Positions 1-9,287 of a stretch of 64,000 bases of DNA are shown one piece after another. Each line of letters opens with the position of its first letter. Position 1 is the first letter of the stretch. The position numbers were made by a program, and so were the translations under genes. Source of the DNA: Sulfitobacter mediterraneus (GTDB taxonomy: Bacteria; Pseudomonadota; Alphaproteobacteria; Rhodobacterales; Rhodobacteraceae); assembly GCF_016801775.1 (NCBI RefSeq), contig NZ_CP069004.1, positions 2,542,001 to 2,606,000 on the forward strand, in the 5' to 3' direction. Under the pieces are notes generated by a model. The model did not search any database and was not told the origin of the DNA. It worked only from the letters and a program-made list of their open reading frames with translations.

Positions 1-539
1 TCCCGCGCCAAACCGGTTTGTGCCATCGCCGCCGCAACCAAGGTTTCTCGCGCCATCGCACCCGCCTCGCGCAGTCGGTCGTACATATCGGGCACGGTTG
101 AAGACCCGCCAGTAAGTTGCAGCCCCAGCAGCTTGCCCGCAACATCGGCAGCTCCGCGTCCTGCTTTTGCAAAGAAGCTGTCGGAAACCGCCGCTATCGG
201 CATCCCCTCAACGGCAACCACGTGGTTGTAATAGGCTGCGGCTGGCGGGCCGGGATCAAGGCGAACTTGCGCCACATCCACATCCAACTCTTCGGCAATC
301 AGATGTGCCTGAACAGAATAGGCACCCTGCCCCACATCCGCACGGGGCGTGATCAGGGTAATGCCATCCCTATCGATCATCACATAGGGATTAAAGGCCA
401 CCTCGCCTGGCGCGAGCTGATCTAAAAGCGGGTTCTCGACCTCGCGTTTGTAAAGATAGGTGCCAAAGGCCACACCGCCCAAAACGGCGGCAGACCCAAC
501 CAGAAAGCTGCGGCGGGCAATCGTGCGCACGCGTCCCAT
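1..539 (-). CDS. Molybdopterin-binding large subunit of a Tat-exported molybdenum hydroxylase (partial, N-terminal part)
   Basis: Only the first ~179 residues lie in the window; the gene runs off the left edge. The N-terminus carries a twin-arginine export signal (RRSFLV, residues ~9-14, then a hydrophobic stretch), so the enzyme probably works in the periplasm. The text after it (GQGAYSVQAHLIAEELDVD, near residues 69-87) is typical of the isoquinoline 1-oxidoreductase/xanthine dehydrogenase-like beta subunit. It starts 2 nt after the stop of the 2Fe-2S subunit gene, so the two form one enzyme: the iron-sulfur protein passes electrons from the Mo cofactor. The substrate, an aldehyde or N-heterocycle, cannot be told from sequence. 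Confidence 0.8.
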   Translation of the reverse strand, partial: MGRVRTIARRSFLVGSAAVLGGVAFGTYLYKREVENPLLDQLAPGEVAFNPYVMIDRDGITLITPRADVGQGAYSVQAHLIAEELDVDVAQVRLDPGPPAAAYYNHVVAVEGMPIAAVSDSFFAKAGRGAADVAGKLLGLQLTGGSSTVPDMYDRLREAGAMARETLVAAAMAQTGLAR

Positions 540-541
540 GA

Positions 542-1000
542 TCAGGCCTCCTGCAACTTGGCAGCGGCGGTCTTCACCGCAGCACGAATGCGTGGGTAGG
601 TGCCGCAGCGGCACAGATTGCCGCTCATCGCGGCATCGATCTGATCATCCGAAGGTTCCGGGTTCAGATCCAGAAAGGATGCGGCCTGCATGATCTGGCC
701 GGACTGACAATAGCCGCATTGTGCTACCTGATGATCCACCCAAGCGGCCTGAACCGCATGCAATGATTGCGGTGTGCCCAACCCTTCGATGGTGGTCACG
801 TCGCCATCCACATCCGCTGCCGCCAATTGGCAGGATCGCACCGCAATACCGTCAACATGCACTGTACAGGCTCCGCATTGCCCAATGCCACAGCCATATT
901 TCGGCCCGGTGATCCCCAATTCGTCCCGCAAAACCCAAAGCAGCGGCATGTCATCTTCGACATCCACAGCGTGCTCTTTTCCGTTGGCGATGAGTTTCAT
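542..1000 (-). CDS. 2Fe-2S subunit of molybdenum hydroxylase (CoxS/IorA type)
   Basis: A 152-residue protein with two iron-sulfur domains: a plant-type ferredoxin fold with [12 protein letters not shown] in the first half and a helical [2Fe-2S]-binding domain with CGYCQSGQI and CRCGTYPRI in the second. This is the standard small subunit of xanthine dehydrogenase/isoquinoline oxidoreductase enzymes. I chose the ATG at 1000 because AGGAG lies 7 nt upstream and the family starts at this point; the frame stays open to 1063 but without family similarity. The molybdopterin subunit follows almost directly. Confidence 0.9.
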   Translation of the reverse strand: MKLIANGKEHAVDVEDDMPLLWVLRDELGITGPKYGCGIGQCGACTVHVDGIAVRSCQLAAADVDGDVTTIEGLGTPQSLHAVQAAWVDHQVAQCGYCQSGQIMQAASFLDLNPEPSDDQIDAAMSGNLCRCGTYPRIRAAVKTAAAKLQEA

Positions 1001-1102
1001 GGGCGGCTCCTGCTGAACTGTTTCGTTCAATTTAGGAGCGCCGTTTGTGTCGGCAACCCGCAACCTGTTGTGGCTACGGGTTACCTTGGGTCATTTTTCA
1101 GA

Positions 1103-2218
1103 TCAGAATTCGACAACCGCACGAATGCTTTTGCCTTCGTGCATCAGCTCGAACCCGTGGTTGATCTCTTCAAGCTTCAACTTGTGGGTAATCATCGGAT
1201 CAATCTCAATTTTGCCGTCCATGTACCAATCAACAATCTTGGGCACATCTGTGCGGCCCTTGGCACCGCCAAATGCGGTGCCGCGCCAAACACGCCCTGT
1301 CACCAGTTGGAAGGGACGTGTCGAAATCTCGGCACCGGCCGGAGCCACACCGATGATGATGCTTTCGCCCCAACCCTTGTGCGCACATTCGAGCGCGTCA
1401 CGCATCACCTTGGTGTTGCCAGTTGCGTCAAAGGAATAATCGGCGCCGCCCTTGGTCAGTTCAACCAGATGCGCGACCAGATCACCCTCAACCTTGGACG
1501 GGTTCACAAAATCGGTCATGCCGAAATACTTGCCCGTCTCGGCCTTGTCGTCGTTGAGATCCACACCGACAATCTGATCCGCGCCAGCAAGACGCAAACC
1601 CTGAATCACATTGAGACCGATACCGCCCAGACCAAAGACAACACAACGCGCGCCGATCTCGACCTTGGCGGTGTTGATCACCGCGCCGATGCCCGTAGTG
1701 ACGCCGCAACCGATGTAGCAGATCTTGTCAAACGGCGCGTCCTTGCGCACCTTGGCCAGCGCGATCTCAGGCACAACCGTGTGATTGGCGAACGTCGAAC
1801 AGCCCATGTAGTGATGGATGGGCGTACCATCCAGCATGGAAAAGCGGGTTGTGCCATCCGGCAATTGACCGCGCCCTTGGGTGATCCGGATCTTCTGGCA
1901 CAGGTTTGTCTTACCGCTGAGGCAATATTCGCATTCGCGGCACTCGGGCGTGTAGAGCGGGATCACGTGATCGCCCGGTTCCAGTGTGGTCACACCTTCG
2001 CCCACTTCCAAAACAACGCCTGCGCCTTCATGGCCAAGGATGGCCGGGAAGATGCCCTCGGGATCGTCGCCGGAACGGGTGAATTCATCTGTATGGCACA
2101 GACCGGTTGCTTTGATCTCAACCAGAACTTCGCCTTTGCGAGGGCCTTCGAGGTTCACCTCCATGATCTCAAGCGGTTTTCCTGCCTCAACGGCAACGGC
2201 GGCACGGGTTTTCATCAT
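1103..2218 (-). CDS. adhC: S-(hydroxymethyl)glutathione dehydrogenase / class III alcohol dehydrogenase
   Basis: Zinc-dependent, NAD-linked oxidation of S-hydroxymethylglutathione, the cytosolic formaldehyde detoxification step; the family also reduces S-nitrosoglutathione. The 371-residue protein shows the catalytic zinc region GLCHTDEFTRSGDDPEG and GHEGAGVV, the structural zinc lobe with closely spaced cysteines (CRECEYC), and a Rossmann motif (GLGGIGLN). Length fits the family. The start is one of two adjacent ATGs (2218 or 2215) behind GGAGG. Formaldehyde could come from methyl-group oxidation such as that of the demethylase at 6743-9148, but that link is inferred. Confidence 0.93.
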   Translation of the reverse strand: MMKTRAAVAVEAGKPLEIMEVNLEGPRKGEVLVEIKATGLCHTDEFTRSGDDPEGIFPAILGHEGAGVVLEVGEGVTTLEPGDHVIPLYTPECRECEYCLSGKTNLCQKIRITQGRGQLPDGTTRFSMLDGTPIHHYMGCSTFANHTVVPEIALAKVRKDAPFDKICYIGCGVTTGIGAVINTAKVEIGARCVVFGLGGIGLNVIQGLRLAGADQIVGVDLNDDKAETGKYFGMTDFVNPSKVEGDLVAHLVELTKGGADYSFDATGNTKVMRDALECAHKGWGESIIIGVAPAGAEISTRPFQLVTGRVWRGTAFGGAKGRTDVPKIVDWYMDGKIEIDPMITHKLKLEEINHGFELMHEGKSIRAVVEF

Positions 2219-2493
2219 GGGGGTATCCTCCGGAATTGTTTTGCGCAGGAAGCTTAAGGGCGGGCGGCTTGTCAAGGCAAGCAGCACCGCCTGAGGGTTC
2301 AGATGCGACACCTTACGGGAAAGCGTCGGAGCTCTCCGGAGCGGATTCTACCAACCGGCCAAAACACAGCGCTCCGAGGCGGATATAAATCACCATCAGT
2401 GATTAATATCTACGACCGTGACCAATATCTGACAATTCTCTGAATGGTCCGATCGCGACGGCTGCCGTAGAGCTTGGCCAAGAAGGAACACCA

Positions 2494-2715
2494 ATGCAGC
2501 ACCCCAAGCGCACAATAGCCAAAGCATTAACCTGGCAAACATCCGGCCTGCTTATGATGGTAATTCTCGGCTATCTGACCACCGGGTCGATCCGCGCGGC
2601 TGGCGGCCTTGCCCTGGCCAGCTTTGCCACGGGAACGGTCACCTATTTCATCCACGAACGGATTTGGGATCGCATCCGATGGGGTCAAATTTTGCCAAAA
2701 GATCAAGTGAGTTAG
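2494..2715 (+). CDS. Small DUF2061 membrane protein
   Basis: A 73-residue protein with two hydrophobic helices (about residues 17-33 and 36-53) and a charged C-terminal tail (HERIWDRIRWG). The pattern AKALTWQ...TGS....A....ATGTVTYFIHERIWDRI is that of the DUF2061 family of predicted inner-membrane proteins, whose function is unknown. An AGAAGGAA ribosome site precedes the ATG. The stop overlaps the 3' end of the convergent Lrp-family gene by 4 nt. A diverged AATCAC/GTGATT inverted repeat lies in the upstream gap near 2388-2405. Confidence 0.8.
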   Translation: MQHPKRTIAKALTWQTSGLLMMVILGYLTTGSIRAAGGLALASFATGTVTYFIHERIWDRIRWGQILPKDQVS

Positions 2716-3161
2716 CGCACTGGCGCATTCGCCTTAATCCGTCGCAACACCACATTCGTCTGCGCGGAATTCACCGCTGGTTGCACAAACAAGAACCCTT
2801 CGAGAAACTCGTTATAGGCGTCAATGTCACGGCAGAGGATGCGCAGGTGGTAATCGGCCTGCCCCGTGGTCGCATAACATTCTGTCACCTCTTCGCGGCG
2901 TTGGACGGCGGCGATGAACCGGGCCAAGGCTTCGGTGTCATGGCGGGTTAGGTGGACATGCACGATCGCTTCAAACCGCAGGCCCATCCTCTTGGGGTTG
3001 ACGATGGCGGCGTAGCGCTCAACAATTCCAGCCTCTTCCAATGCTTTGACCCTGCGCCAGCACGACGAGGCGGAGATATTCAACTTTTCCGCCAACTGCG
3101 CATTTGGAAGCCGCGAATCCTGTTGAAGAAACATCAGCAGCTTACGATCAATATCATCCAT
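2712..3161 (-). CDS. Lrp/AsnC-family transcriptional regulator
   Basis: 149 residues: an N-terminal winged helix-turn-helix (DDIDRKLLMFLQQDSR, then LAEKLNISASSCWRRVKALEEAGI) and a C-terminal RAM/AsnC ligand domain (EAIVHVHL...VTECYATTGQADYHLRI). Such proteins sense amino acids. The frame runs open upstream to 3617, but the family N-terminus and a GGAG 7 nt ahead fix the start at 3161. It is divergent from the indolepyruvate oxidoreductase gene over 135 bp, so it is probably the local regulator of aromatic amino acid breakdown (inferred). Confidence 0.92.
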   Translation of the reverse strand: MDDIDRKLLMFLQQDSRLPNAQLAEKLNISASSCWRRVKALEEAGIVERYAAIVNPKRMGLRFEAIVHVHLTRHDTEALARFIAAVQRREEVTECYATTGQADYHLRILCRDIDAYNEFLEGFLFVQPAVNSAQTNVVLRRIKANAPVR

Positions 3162-3296
3162 AGAATCTCCGAATATAATCCCCAGATAATCCCTCCATAT
3201 TGAAAGAATTACCCGCAACATTAACGCAAACGCAGAAAGAATGAAGCCGAAATCCAGAAGATCCAGTGTATTTTCCCCAAAAGCTAGGAGTGCGCA

Positions 3297-6200
3297 ATGT
3301 CCCGTCCTGATCACCAGTTCAAAACCTATCAACTTGACGACCGCTATGCGCAGGTGCGCGGCCGCGTCTTCATGACCGGCACGCAGGCACTCACGCGGAT
3401 CATGTTGGACCAAGCACGCCGGGACCGTGATGCGGGCATGAACACGGCCGGTTTTGTCTCTGGTTACCGCGGTTCTCCTTTGGGTGGTTTGGATCAGGAA
3501 ATGTGGCGCATTGCCCCGCGGCTTGAAGAAAACCGCATCAAATTCATGCCCGCCGTGAACGAAGATCTGGGCGCAACCGCCGTTCTGGGCGCACAACAGG
3601 CGCATCTGGACCCCCACGCCGAAGTCGATGGCGTGTTTTCGATGTGGTACGGCAAGGGGCCAGGTGTTGACCGTTCAGGCGATGCGCTCAAACACGGCAA
3701 CGCCTATGGGTCCGCGCCAAAGGGCGGCGTTCTGGTGGTGGCAGGGGACGATCACGGTTGTGTCTCATCCTCCATGCCGCACCAATCGGACGTGGCGTTC
3801 ATGGCGTGGTTCATGCCAACGCTGAACCCCGCATCGGTCGCGGAATATCAAAGCTTTGGCGAATATGGGTTCGCCCTGTCGCGGTTCTCCGGCACTTGGG
3901 TGGGCTTCAAGGCGATCTCCGAAACGGTGGAATCCGGCGCATCCGTCGATCTTTTGCCTGACCGAACCTTCAAACAGCCAGATTACACCGCGCCGGCCGG
4001 CGGGCTGCATGTTCGTTTGGGTGATCTCCCCTCGCCGGGGATCGAGACGCGGATTCATGACAAGCTTGAAGCGGTCGAAGCCTTTGTTGAGGCCAATCCG
4101 ATTGATCGCAAAATCTATGATATCGACGATGCCCCTTTTGGCATTGTCAGCACCGGCAAAGGGCATCTTGATCTGATGGAGGCCCTGCGTCTGCTAGGCC
4201 TCAGCGAAGAGAAATGCCGCGCGCTTGGCATCGACATCTACAAGGTCGGCATGGTCTGGCCCTTGGCCCGCCGCGACGCGCTGGAGTTTGTGAAAGGCAA
4301 GAAAGAAGTCCTCGTGATCGAGGAAAAACGCGGCATTATCGAAAGCCAATTCAAAGAGGCATTCTATGACTGGCCCGGCTCCAAGCCGCAGCGGATGGTC
4401 GGCAAACATGACGAAAACCTCGAAGAGCTGGTGCCGTGGACGGGCGAACTGTCACCGCTGAAGCTGGTGCCAATCATCGCCGCGCGGCTCGATGCGTTTT
4501 TCCCAAGCGAAAAGCTGATGGAGCGCGCCAAAGCTTTGACCAGCACTCCAGTGCCGGTGCTCAACGTGCCGGGGGCGAACCGAACGCCCTATTTCTGCTC
4601 GGGCTGCCCGCACAACACCTCCACCAAGCTGCCCGCAGGGTCCAAAGCGGCCTCCGGCATCGGCTGTCATGTCATGGCCAGTTGGATGGACCGCGACACC
4701 GCCGGATTTGCCCAGATGGGCGGCGAAGGGGTGCCGTGGATTGCCACATCGCTTTTCAACGGTGGCAAGCATATCTTCCAGAACCTTGGTGAGGGCACAT
4801 GGTATCACTCCGGCTCGCTCGCGATCCGGCAAGCGGTCGCGGCCAAGGCCAATATCACCTACAAAATTCTCTACAACGACGCCGTGGCGATGACAGGCGG
4901 GCAACCCGTTGATGGGCCGGTGTCGGTTAGTGGCATCGCCCAAGCCGCCCGCGCCGAAGGTGTCAACCGCATCGCACTTGTCTCGGATCATCCCGAGAAA
5001 TTTACCCGCGCGGATTTTCCCGCTGGGACATCATTCGACCACCGCCGAGATCTGGACACGGTGCAACGCGAATTGCGCGAGATCCCCGGCGTGACGGTCC
5101 TGATCTACGAACAGACCTGCGCAACAGAAAAACGCCGCAAGCGCAAACGCGGGCAGATGGATGACCCCAAACGCTTTGTCATGATCAACGATCTGGTCTG
5201 CGAAGGCTGCGGGGACTGCTCGCTCGAAAGCAATTGTCTGAGCGTTGAACCAAAGAAGACCGAGTTCGGAACCAGGCGGAAGATCAACCAATCCACCTGC
5301 AACAAGGATTATTCCTGCCTCAACGGATTTTGCCCATCCTTTGTCACCATCGAAGGCGGCGAACGGCGCAAGAAATCCGGTGCAGGCTTGGATGTGGACA
5401 GCATGGTCGCAGACCTGCCCCGCCCCAAGTTGCCGACACTGGATCAACCCTTTGACCTGCTTGTAACCGGCGTGGGTGGAACCGGGGTTGTGACCGTGGG
5501 TGCGCTGATCTCCATGGCGGCCCATCTCGAAGGCAAAGGCGCAAGCGTGCTGGATTTCACCGGATTTGCCCAGAAATTCGGAACCGTGCTGGGCTATGTC
5601 CGGTTGGCCAAAAGTCCCGATGCTGTGCATCAGGTGCGGATTGATGAGAGCAGCGCCGATGCGGTCATCGGATGTGACATGGTCGTCAGCTCCGCGCCCA
5701 AGGCCTCGGCCCATTATCGCAAGGGCACACGGATCGTTCTGAACCGTGCCGAAATGCCGACCGGTGATCTGGTGCTGAACCGCGATGCCGATTTGCGCAT
5801 TGACGACCGTGAAGATGTGATCGCAGGTGTGGTTGGTGCAGAAAACCTGTCGGCCTTCGATGCAAACGCCATGGCTGAACGTCTGATGGGCGATGCGGTG
5901 TTTGCCAACGTCATGATGCTGGGCTTTGCATGGCAAAAGAGCTTGGTCCCGGTTTCCCTTGATGCCCTCTGTCAGGCGATAGAGCTGAACGGCGTGGCGC
6001 CGGACAGAAACAAAACCGCCTTTGCCTATGGTCGGATCATGGCCGACAGCCCCGCGCTTCTGACGCAGGACGAGAAAGCGCCGACAACAGACGAAAGCGT
6101 TTCTGCCCTGATCGCGCGGCGCATGGCGTTTCTGACCGACTACCAGAATGCTGCCTATGCCGCCCGCTACCAATCAAAGCTTGAAACCTTTGCACAAACC

Positions 6201-6695
6201 GGGGCGAGCGAGGAACTGATCCGTGCAGCGGCCAAATCCCTGTTCAAGCTGATGGCTTACAAAGACGAATATGAGGTCGCTCGCCTGCATGCCCACTCTG
6301 GCTTTACCGATCAGATCGCGCAGGATTTTGAGGGCGACTACAAGATCAAATACCATCTCGCGCCGCCGCTTTGGCCCACGGGCAAAGACACGCGCGGTCG
6401 GCCTTTCAAGAAAACCTTTGGTCCGTGGATGGGCAATGCCTTTGCCCTTCTGGCCCGGATGAAAGGTCTGCGCGGCACCTGGGCCGATGTGTTCCGATAT
6501 GGCGCGGATCGCAAGCTGGAGATCGCACTGATCGGTTGGTTCGAAGAGGTGATGGAACAGGTCAAGACCGCCGCATTGGACGAGGAGGCCGCGCTTGCCG
6601 TTCTAACCGCCCCGATGGAGATCCGAGGCTACGGACCGGTCAAGGAGAAGGCAGCAGCACAGGCCAAAGAGAAAGTCGCGGCGCTTCTGGGCTGA
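3297..6695 (+). CDS. Fused indolepyruvate:ferredoxin oxidoreductase
   Basis: A single 1132-residue chain that combines the alpha and beta parts of the 2-oxoacid:ferredoxin oxidoreductase. It has an N-terminal pyrimidine-type domain (FVSGYRGSPLGGLDQEMW), a TPP domain (FCSGCPHNTSTKLPAGSKA), a cysteine-rich iron-sulfur stretch (CEGCGDCS...C...C..DYSCLNGFCPSF, about residues 632-680) and a C-terminal gamma-type domain (VTGVGGTGVVTVGALISMAAH). It turns aryl-pyruvates from transaminated aromatic amino acids into aryl-acetyl-CoA with reduction of ferredoxin. TAGGAG sits 7 nt before the ATG. The fused form is usual in proteobacteria. Confidence 0.9.
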   Translation: MSRPDHQFKTYQLDDRYAQVRGRVFMTGTQALTRIMLDQARRDRDAGMNTAGFVSGYRGSPLGGLDQEMWRIAPRLEENRIKFMPAVNEDLGATAVLGAQQAHLDPHAEVDGVFSMWYGKGPGVDRSGDALKHGNAYGSAPKGGVLVVAGDDHGCVSSSMPHQSDVAFMAWFMPTLNPASVAEYQSFGEYGFALSRFSGTWVGFKAISETVESGASVDLLPDRTFKQPDYTAPAGGLHVRLGDLPSPGIETRIHDKLEAVEAFVEANPIDRKIYDIDDAPFGIVSTGKGHLDLMEALRLLGLSEEKCRALGIDIYKVGMVWPLARRDALEFVKGKKEVLVIEEKRGIIESQFKEAFYDWPGSKPQRMVGKHDENLEELVPWTGELSPLKLVPIIAARLDAFFPSEKLMERAKALTSTPVPVLNVPGANRTPYFCSGCPHNTSTKLPAGSKAASGIGCHVMASWMDRDTAGFAQMGGEGVPWIATSLFNGGKHIFQNLGEGTWYHSGSLAIRQAVAAKANITYKILYNDAVAMTGGQPVDGPVSVSGIAQAARAEGVNRIALVSDHPEKFTRADFPAGTSFDHRRDLDTVQRELREIPGVTVLIYEQTCATEKRRKRKRGQMDDPKRFVMINDLVCEGCGDCSLESNCLSVEPKKTEFGTRRKINQSTCNKDYSCLNGFCPSFVTIEGGERRKKSGAGLDVDSMVADLPRPKLPTLDQPFDLLVTGVGGTGVVTVGALISMAAHLEGKGASVLDFTGFAQKFGTVLGYVRLAKSPDAVHQVRIDESSADAVIGCDMVVSSAPKASAHYRKGTRIVLNRAEMPTGDLVLNRDADLRIDDREDVIAGVVGAENLSAFDANAMAERLMGDAVFANVMMLGFAWQKSLVPVSLDALCQAIELNGVAPDRNKTAFAYGRIMADSPALLTQDEKAPTTDESVSALIARRMAFLTDYQNAAYAARYQSKLETFAQTGASEELIRAAAKSLFKLMAYKDEYEVARLHAHSGFTDQIAQDFEGDYKIKYHLAPPLWPTGKDTRGRPFKKTFGPWMGNAFALLARMKGLRGTWADVFRYGADRKLEIALIGWFEEVMEQVKTAALDEEAALAVLTAPMEIRGYGPVKEKAAAQAKEKVAALLG

Positions 6696-6707
6696 TCGGC
6701 GCATGGG

Positions 6708-6731
6708 GCAGAGCATCCCTAAATGCTCTGC
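6708..6731. terminator. Inverted repeat between convergent genes
   Basis: A perfect 9-bp inverted repeat (GCAGAGCAT / ATGCTCTGC) around a 6-nt loop lies in the 47-bp gap between the ends of the indolepyruvate oxidoreductase gene and the demethylase gene. There is no clear T tract on either side, so its role as a bidirectional terminator is likely but not certain. Confidence 0.5.
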
Positions 6732-6742
6732 TCAAATCATCG

Positions 6743-9148
6743 TTATCCGCGCATCACTTGACCCTGCGGGTCATAGGGTGACGGTGCGATCACAGTTGCA
6801 GGCCGTTCGGCCCCAACCACATGCACCGAAAGCGCCGTTCCTTCGGCAGCGCTGCCTCTGTCCACCAATGCCATGGCCAGCGACTTGCCGACACAATGCC
6901 CATAACCGCCAGAGGTCACAAAACCGACCTTGCGCCCGTCATGCCAAACGGGTTCGTACCCGCTGGCATCTGCATCCAGCGCATCAATCTCAAGCGTCAC
7001 CAACAACTTGTCCGGCCCCGACCCGTCGCGTTCTGCCAAAGCGGCATCTTTGCCGACAAAGTCTTTGGACCAATCAATCCAGCGGTCCATCCCCGTCATA
7101 CCAGGCGTATACCCTTGGGTGAATTCCGCCGACCAAATGCCAAAGCTCTTCTCAAGGCGCAGCGACAACAGCGCATTGAAGCCATATTCGATCATGCCGT
7201 GATCTGCCCCCGCTGCCAGCAGGTGATCACGCAGCGCCTTCAGGTCGCCCGCGCGGCAGTGCAGCTCATAACCCAGCTCGCCCGCGACCGACAAACGCCC
7301 CACTTTGCAGCGGATCAACCCCACATCCATCTGCGCACAGCCCATGAACCGCAGGGCATCCAGATCACCATCGCTCAACGCCGCTTGCAAGACCTCGCGT
7401 GATCTAGGACCAGCCAGCGACAGCCCGCCCATTTCGTCACCCAGATCGCGCAGGTTCACGCCGTCCTGCATATGGTCATTAAACCACCGCATGTGCCATT
7501 GGCGCAGGTAGTAGGATCCGGTGATCCACCATGTCCCATCGCCCCAGTTAAAGATCGTCAGATCCCCTTTGAGTCGCCCGTCCTCGCCCAGCATTGGCGC
7601 CAGTTTCGCACGCCCCGGCGCAGGCAGTTTGGAGGCCATCAAATGATTGAGCCAGCTTTCGGCATTCGGGCCAGAAACCTCGAACCGCGAAAACGCCGTT
7701 ATGTCCAGCAGACCAACCCCATCGCGCACCGCACGGCATTCCGCCCCGACGATATCATGCGCATTCGATCGCTTGAGCGATGGCGTTTCCTCAAACCCCT
7801 GCGGTGCAAAGTAAAGCGGCAGCTCAAGATCCCAGCTTTGCCCCCATTTCGCGCCCGCGGCGGTCATGTCGGAATAGACGCCAGTCGTCCTGATCGGACG
7901 GCCAGCGGGCAATTGCTCGTTCGGATAAGTCATCACAAAGCGGCGCGAATAAAACTGCCCCGTGGTCTGCGCGATGTACTGTTTGTTCTCGGCCCAGATG
8001 CCGTAACGGGCCACATCCATACCATAGACATCCGCCTCCGGCTCACCATGGATCATCCACTCCGCAAGGCTTTTGCCCACACCGCCGCCTTGCAGGAACC
8101 CGGCCATAACTGCACAAGCCGACCAATAACCACGCTTGCCCGGAACCGGACCCACCAGGGGATTGCCATCGGGACTAAAGGTAAACGCGCCGTTGACCCA
8201 TGTTTTCACACCCACATCCTGCAACGCGGGATAGCGTTCAAATCCCAGCGTCAGTTCATGTTCAATCCGGTCTGTGTCTTCCTGAAACAGCTCCATCCCG
8301 TAGTCCCACGGGGCACCGTCCATCGCCCAATGTTCCGTGTTCACCTCATAAATGCCCAGCAGAACACCTTTCTGGTCTTGGCGCAGATAAGTGAACCCTT
8401 CGAGGTCCACGGTCATCGGCACCTCAAAATCCAGACCTTCAAGCGCCGGGATGGTGTCGGAAATCAGGTAATGGTGCTTGAGCGGTGCAACAGGCAGCTC
8501 GACACCGGCCATCCGTCCCACCTGTTTGGCCCAAAGACCGCCCGCATTGACCACATGTTCGCAAGAAATCGTGCCTTTTTCCGTCACCACCTCCCACCCT
8601 TGCAGGGTCTGGTTCAGCTCAAGCACGCGGTTGTGTTCAATCACAGTTGCACCGCGTTTCTTGGCCGCGCCTGCGTAGGCATGAACTGTGCCTGTGGTGT
8701 CAATATACCCCTCACGGTCGGCCCACATGCCGCCCAAGAGCCCTTCGCCGGACATGATCGGGTTCAGCGCGACTGCCTCTTCCACACTAACAAGGCGGCA
8801 GTCCTCAATGCCGATGGATTGAAATGTGCGGTAAGCCGATTGCAGCCATTCCCAGCGGTCCGGCGTACCCGCCATCGTCAAACCGCCAGTCATATGCAGC
8901 CCGATATTCTGGCCACTTTCCTCTTCGATCTCGCTCAGCAGATCAATTGTATAGGCCTGCAAAGCCGCGATATTTGGATCGGCGTTCAGCGCATGAATGC
9001 CCCCTGCCGCATGCCAGCTTGATCCGGCGGTCAGAACCGACCGTTCGACCAGCGCAACATCGCTCCACCCAAGTTTGGCCAAATGATAAAGGACCGATGC
9101 CCCGACAACGCCGCCGCCGATAACGACCACTCTGTAGTGCGATTTCAT
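6743..9148 (-). CDS. FAD-dependent demethylase with C-terminal GcvT domain (dimethylglycine/sarcosine dehydrogenase family)
   Basis: 801 residues. The N-terminal half is a DAO-type flavoprotein (VVVIGGGVVGASVLYHLAKLG, then the SSWHAAGG stretch that precedes covalent-flavin members), joined to a FAO_M linker domain and a C-terminal GcvT/aminomethyltransferase domain (GLLDITAFSRFEVSGPNAESWL, later GYTPGMTGMD...KDFVGKDA). These enzymes oxidise N-methyl groups of glycine derivatives and pass the one-carbon unit to tetrahydrofolate. Roseobacters carry several, and the substrate (dimethylglycine, sarcosine or other methylamine) cannot be assigned here. The comE terminator separates it from the upstream sulfonate operon. 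Confidence 0.85.
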   Translation of the reverse strand: MKSHYRVVVIGGGVVGASVLYHLAKLGWSDVALVERSVLTAGSSWHAAGGIHALNADPNIAALQAYTIDLLSEIEEESGQNIGLHMTGGLTMAGTPDRWEWLQSAYRTFQSIGIEDCRLVSVEEAVALNPIMSGEGLLGGMWADREGYIDTTGTVHAYAGAAKKRGATVIEHNRVLELNQTLQGWEVVTEKGTISCEHVVNAGGLWAKQVGRMAGVELPVAPLKHHYLISDTIPALEGLDFEVPMTVDLEGFTYLRQDQKGVLLGIYEVNTEHWAMDGAPWDYGMELFQEDTDRIEHELTLGFERYPALQDVGVKTWVNGAFTFSPDGNPLVGPVPGKRGYWSACAVMAGFLQGGGVGKSLAEWMIHGEPEADVYGMDVARYGIWAENKQYIAQTTGQFYSRRFVMTYPNEQLPAGRPIRTTGVYSDMTAAGAKWGQSWDLELPLYFAPQGFEETPSLKRSNAHDIVGAECRAVRDGVGLLDITAFSRFEVSGPNAESWLNHLMASKLPAPGRAKLAPMLGEDGRLKGDLTIFNWGDGTWWITGSYYLRQWHMRWFNDHMQDGVNLRDLGDEMGGLSLAGPRSREVLQAALSDGDLDALRFMGCAQMDVGLIRCKVGRLSVAGELGYELHCRAGDLKALRDHLLAAGADHGMIEYGFNALLSLRLEKSFGIWSAEFTQGYTPGMTGMDRWIDWSKDFVGKDAALAERDGSGPDKLLVTLEIDALDADASGYEPVWHDGRKVGFVTSGGYGHCVGKSLAMALVDRGSAAEGTALSVHVVGAERPATVIAPSPYDPQGQVMRG

Positions 9149-9229
9149 GCCCGCTCTCCCCTCGCGCTGATTGGGTCAAGCAGACAAGCGCGATCCGCCT
9201 CGCGTCAAGAGCAATCGCGACACGGCCAG

Positions 9230-9262
9230 GAAAAAGGCGCGCACCCGGCGAGGGTACGCGCC
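9230..9262 (-). terminator. Rho-independent terminator of the hpsN-comD-comE operon
   Basis: On the minus strand, 26 nt after the comE stop, a strong stem (GGCGCG and ACCC paired with GGGT and CGCGCC, one mismatch) is followed directly by a run of five T. It fits a standard intrinsic terminator and marks the 3' end of the sulfonate genes. Confidence 0.8.
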
Positions 9263-9287
9263 AATTCTTCAGAAGTATTATTTTAAA

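Noticed and set aside
767..2257. Open 496-codon frame on the plus strand opposite the 2Fe-2S and adhC genes.
   Set aside because: Translation is rich in His, Arg and Cys with no family similarity, and both genes on the other strand are clear. It is an antisense shadow of GC-rich coding DNA.
3162..3617. N-terminal extension of the Lrp-family frame by about 150 codons.
   Set aside because: It would overlap the start of the indolepyruvate oxidoreductase gene, has no domain pattern, and the GGAG site is placed for 3161.
5031..6173. Open 380-codon frame on the minus strand inside the indolepyruvate oxidoreductase gene.
   Set aside because: Compositional shadow; no recognisable domain, no ribosome site, and the sense frame holds clear iron-sulfur and TPP motifs.
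7472..9022. Open 516-codon frame opposite the GcvT-type demethylase.
   Set aside because: Histidine-rich translation without domain pattern; the demethylase reading is unambiguous.
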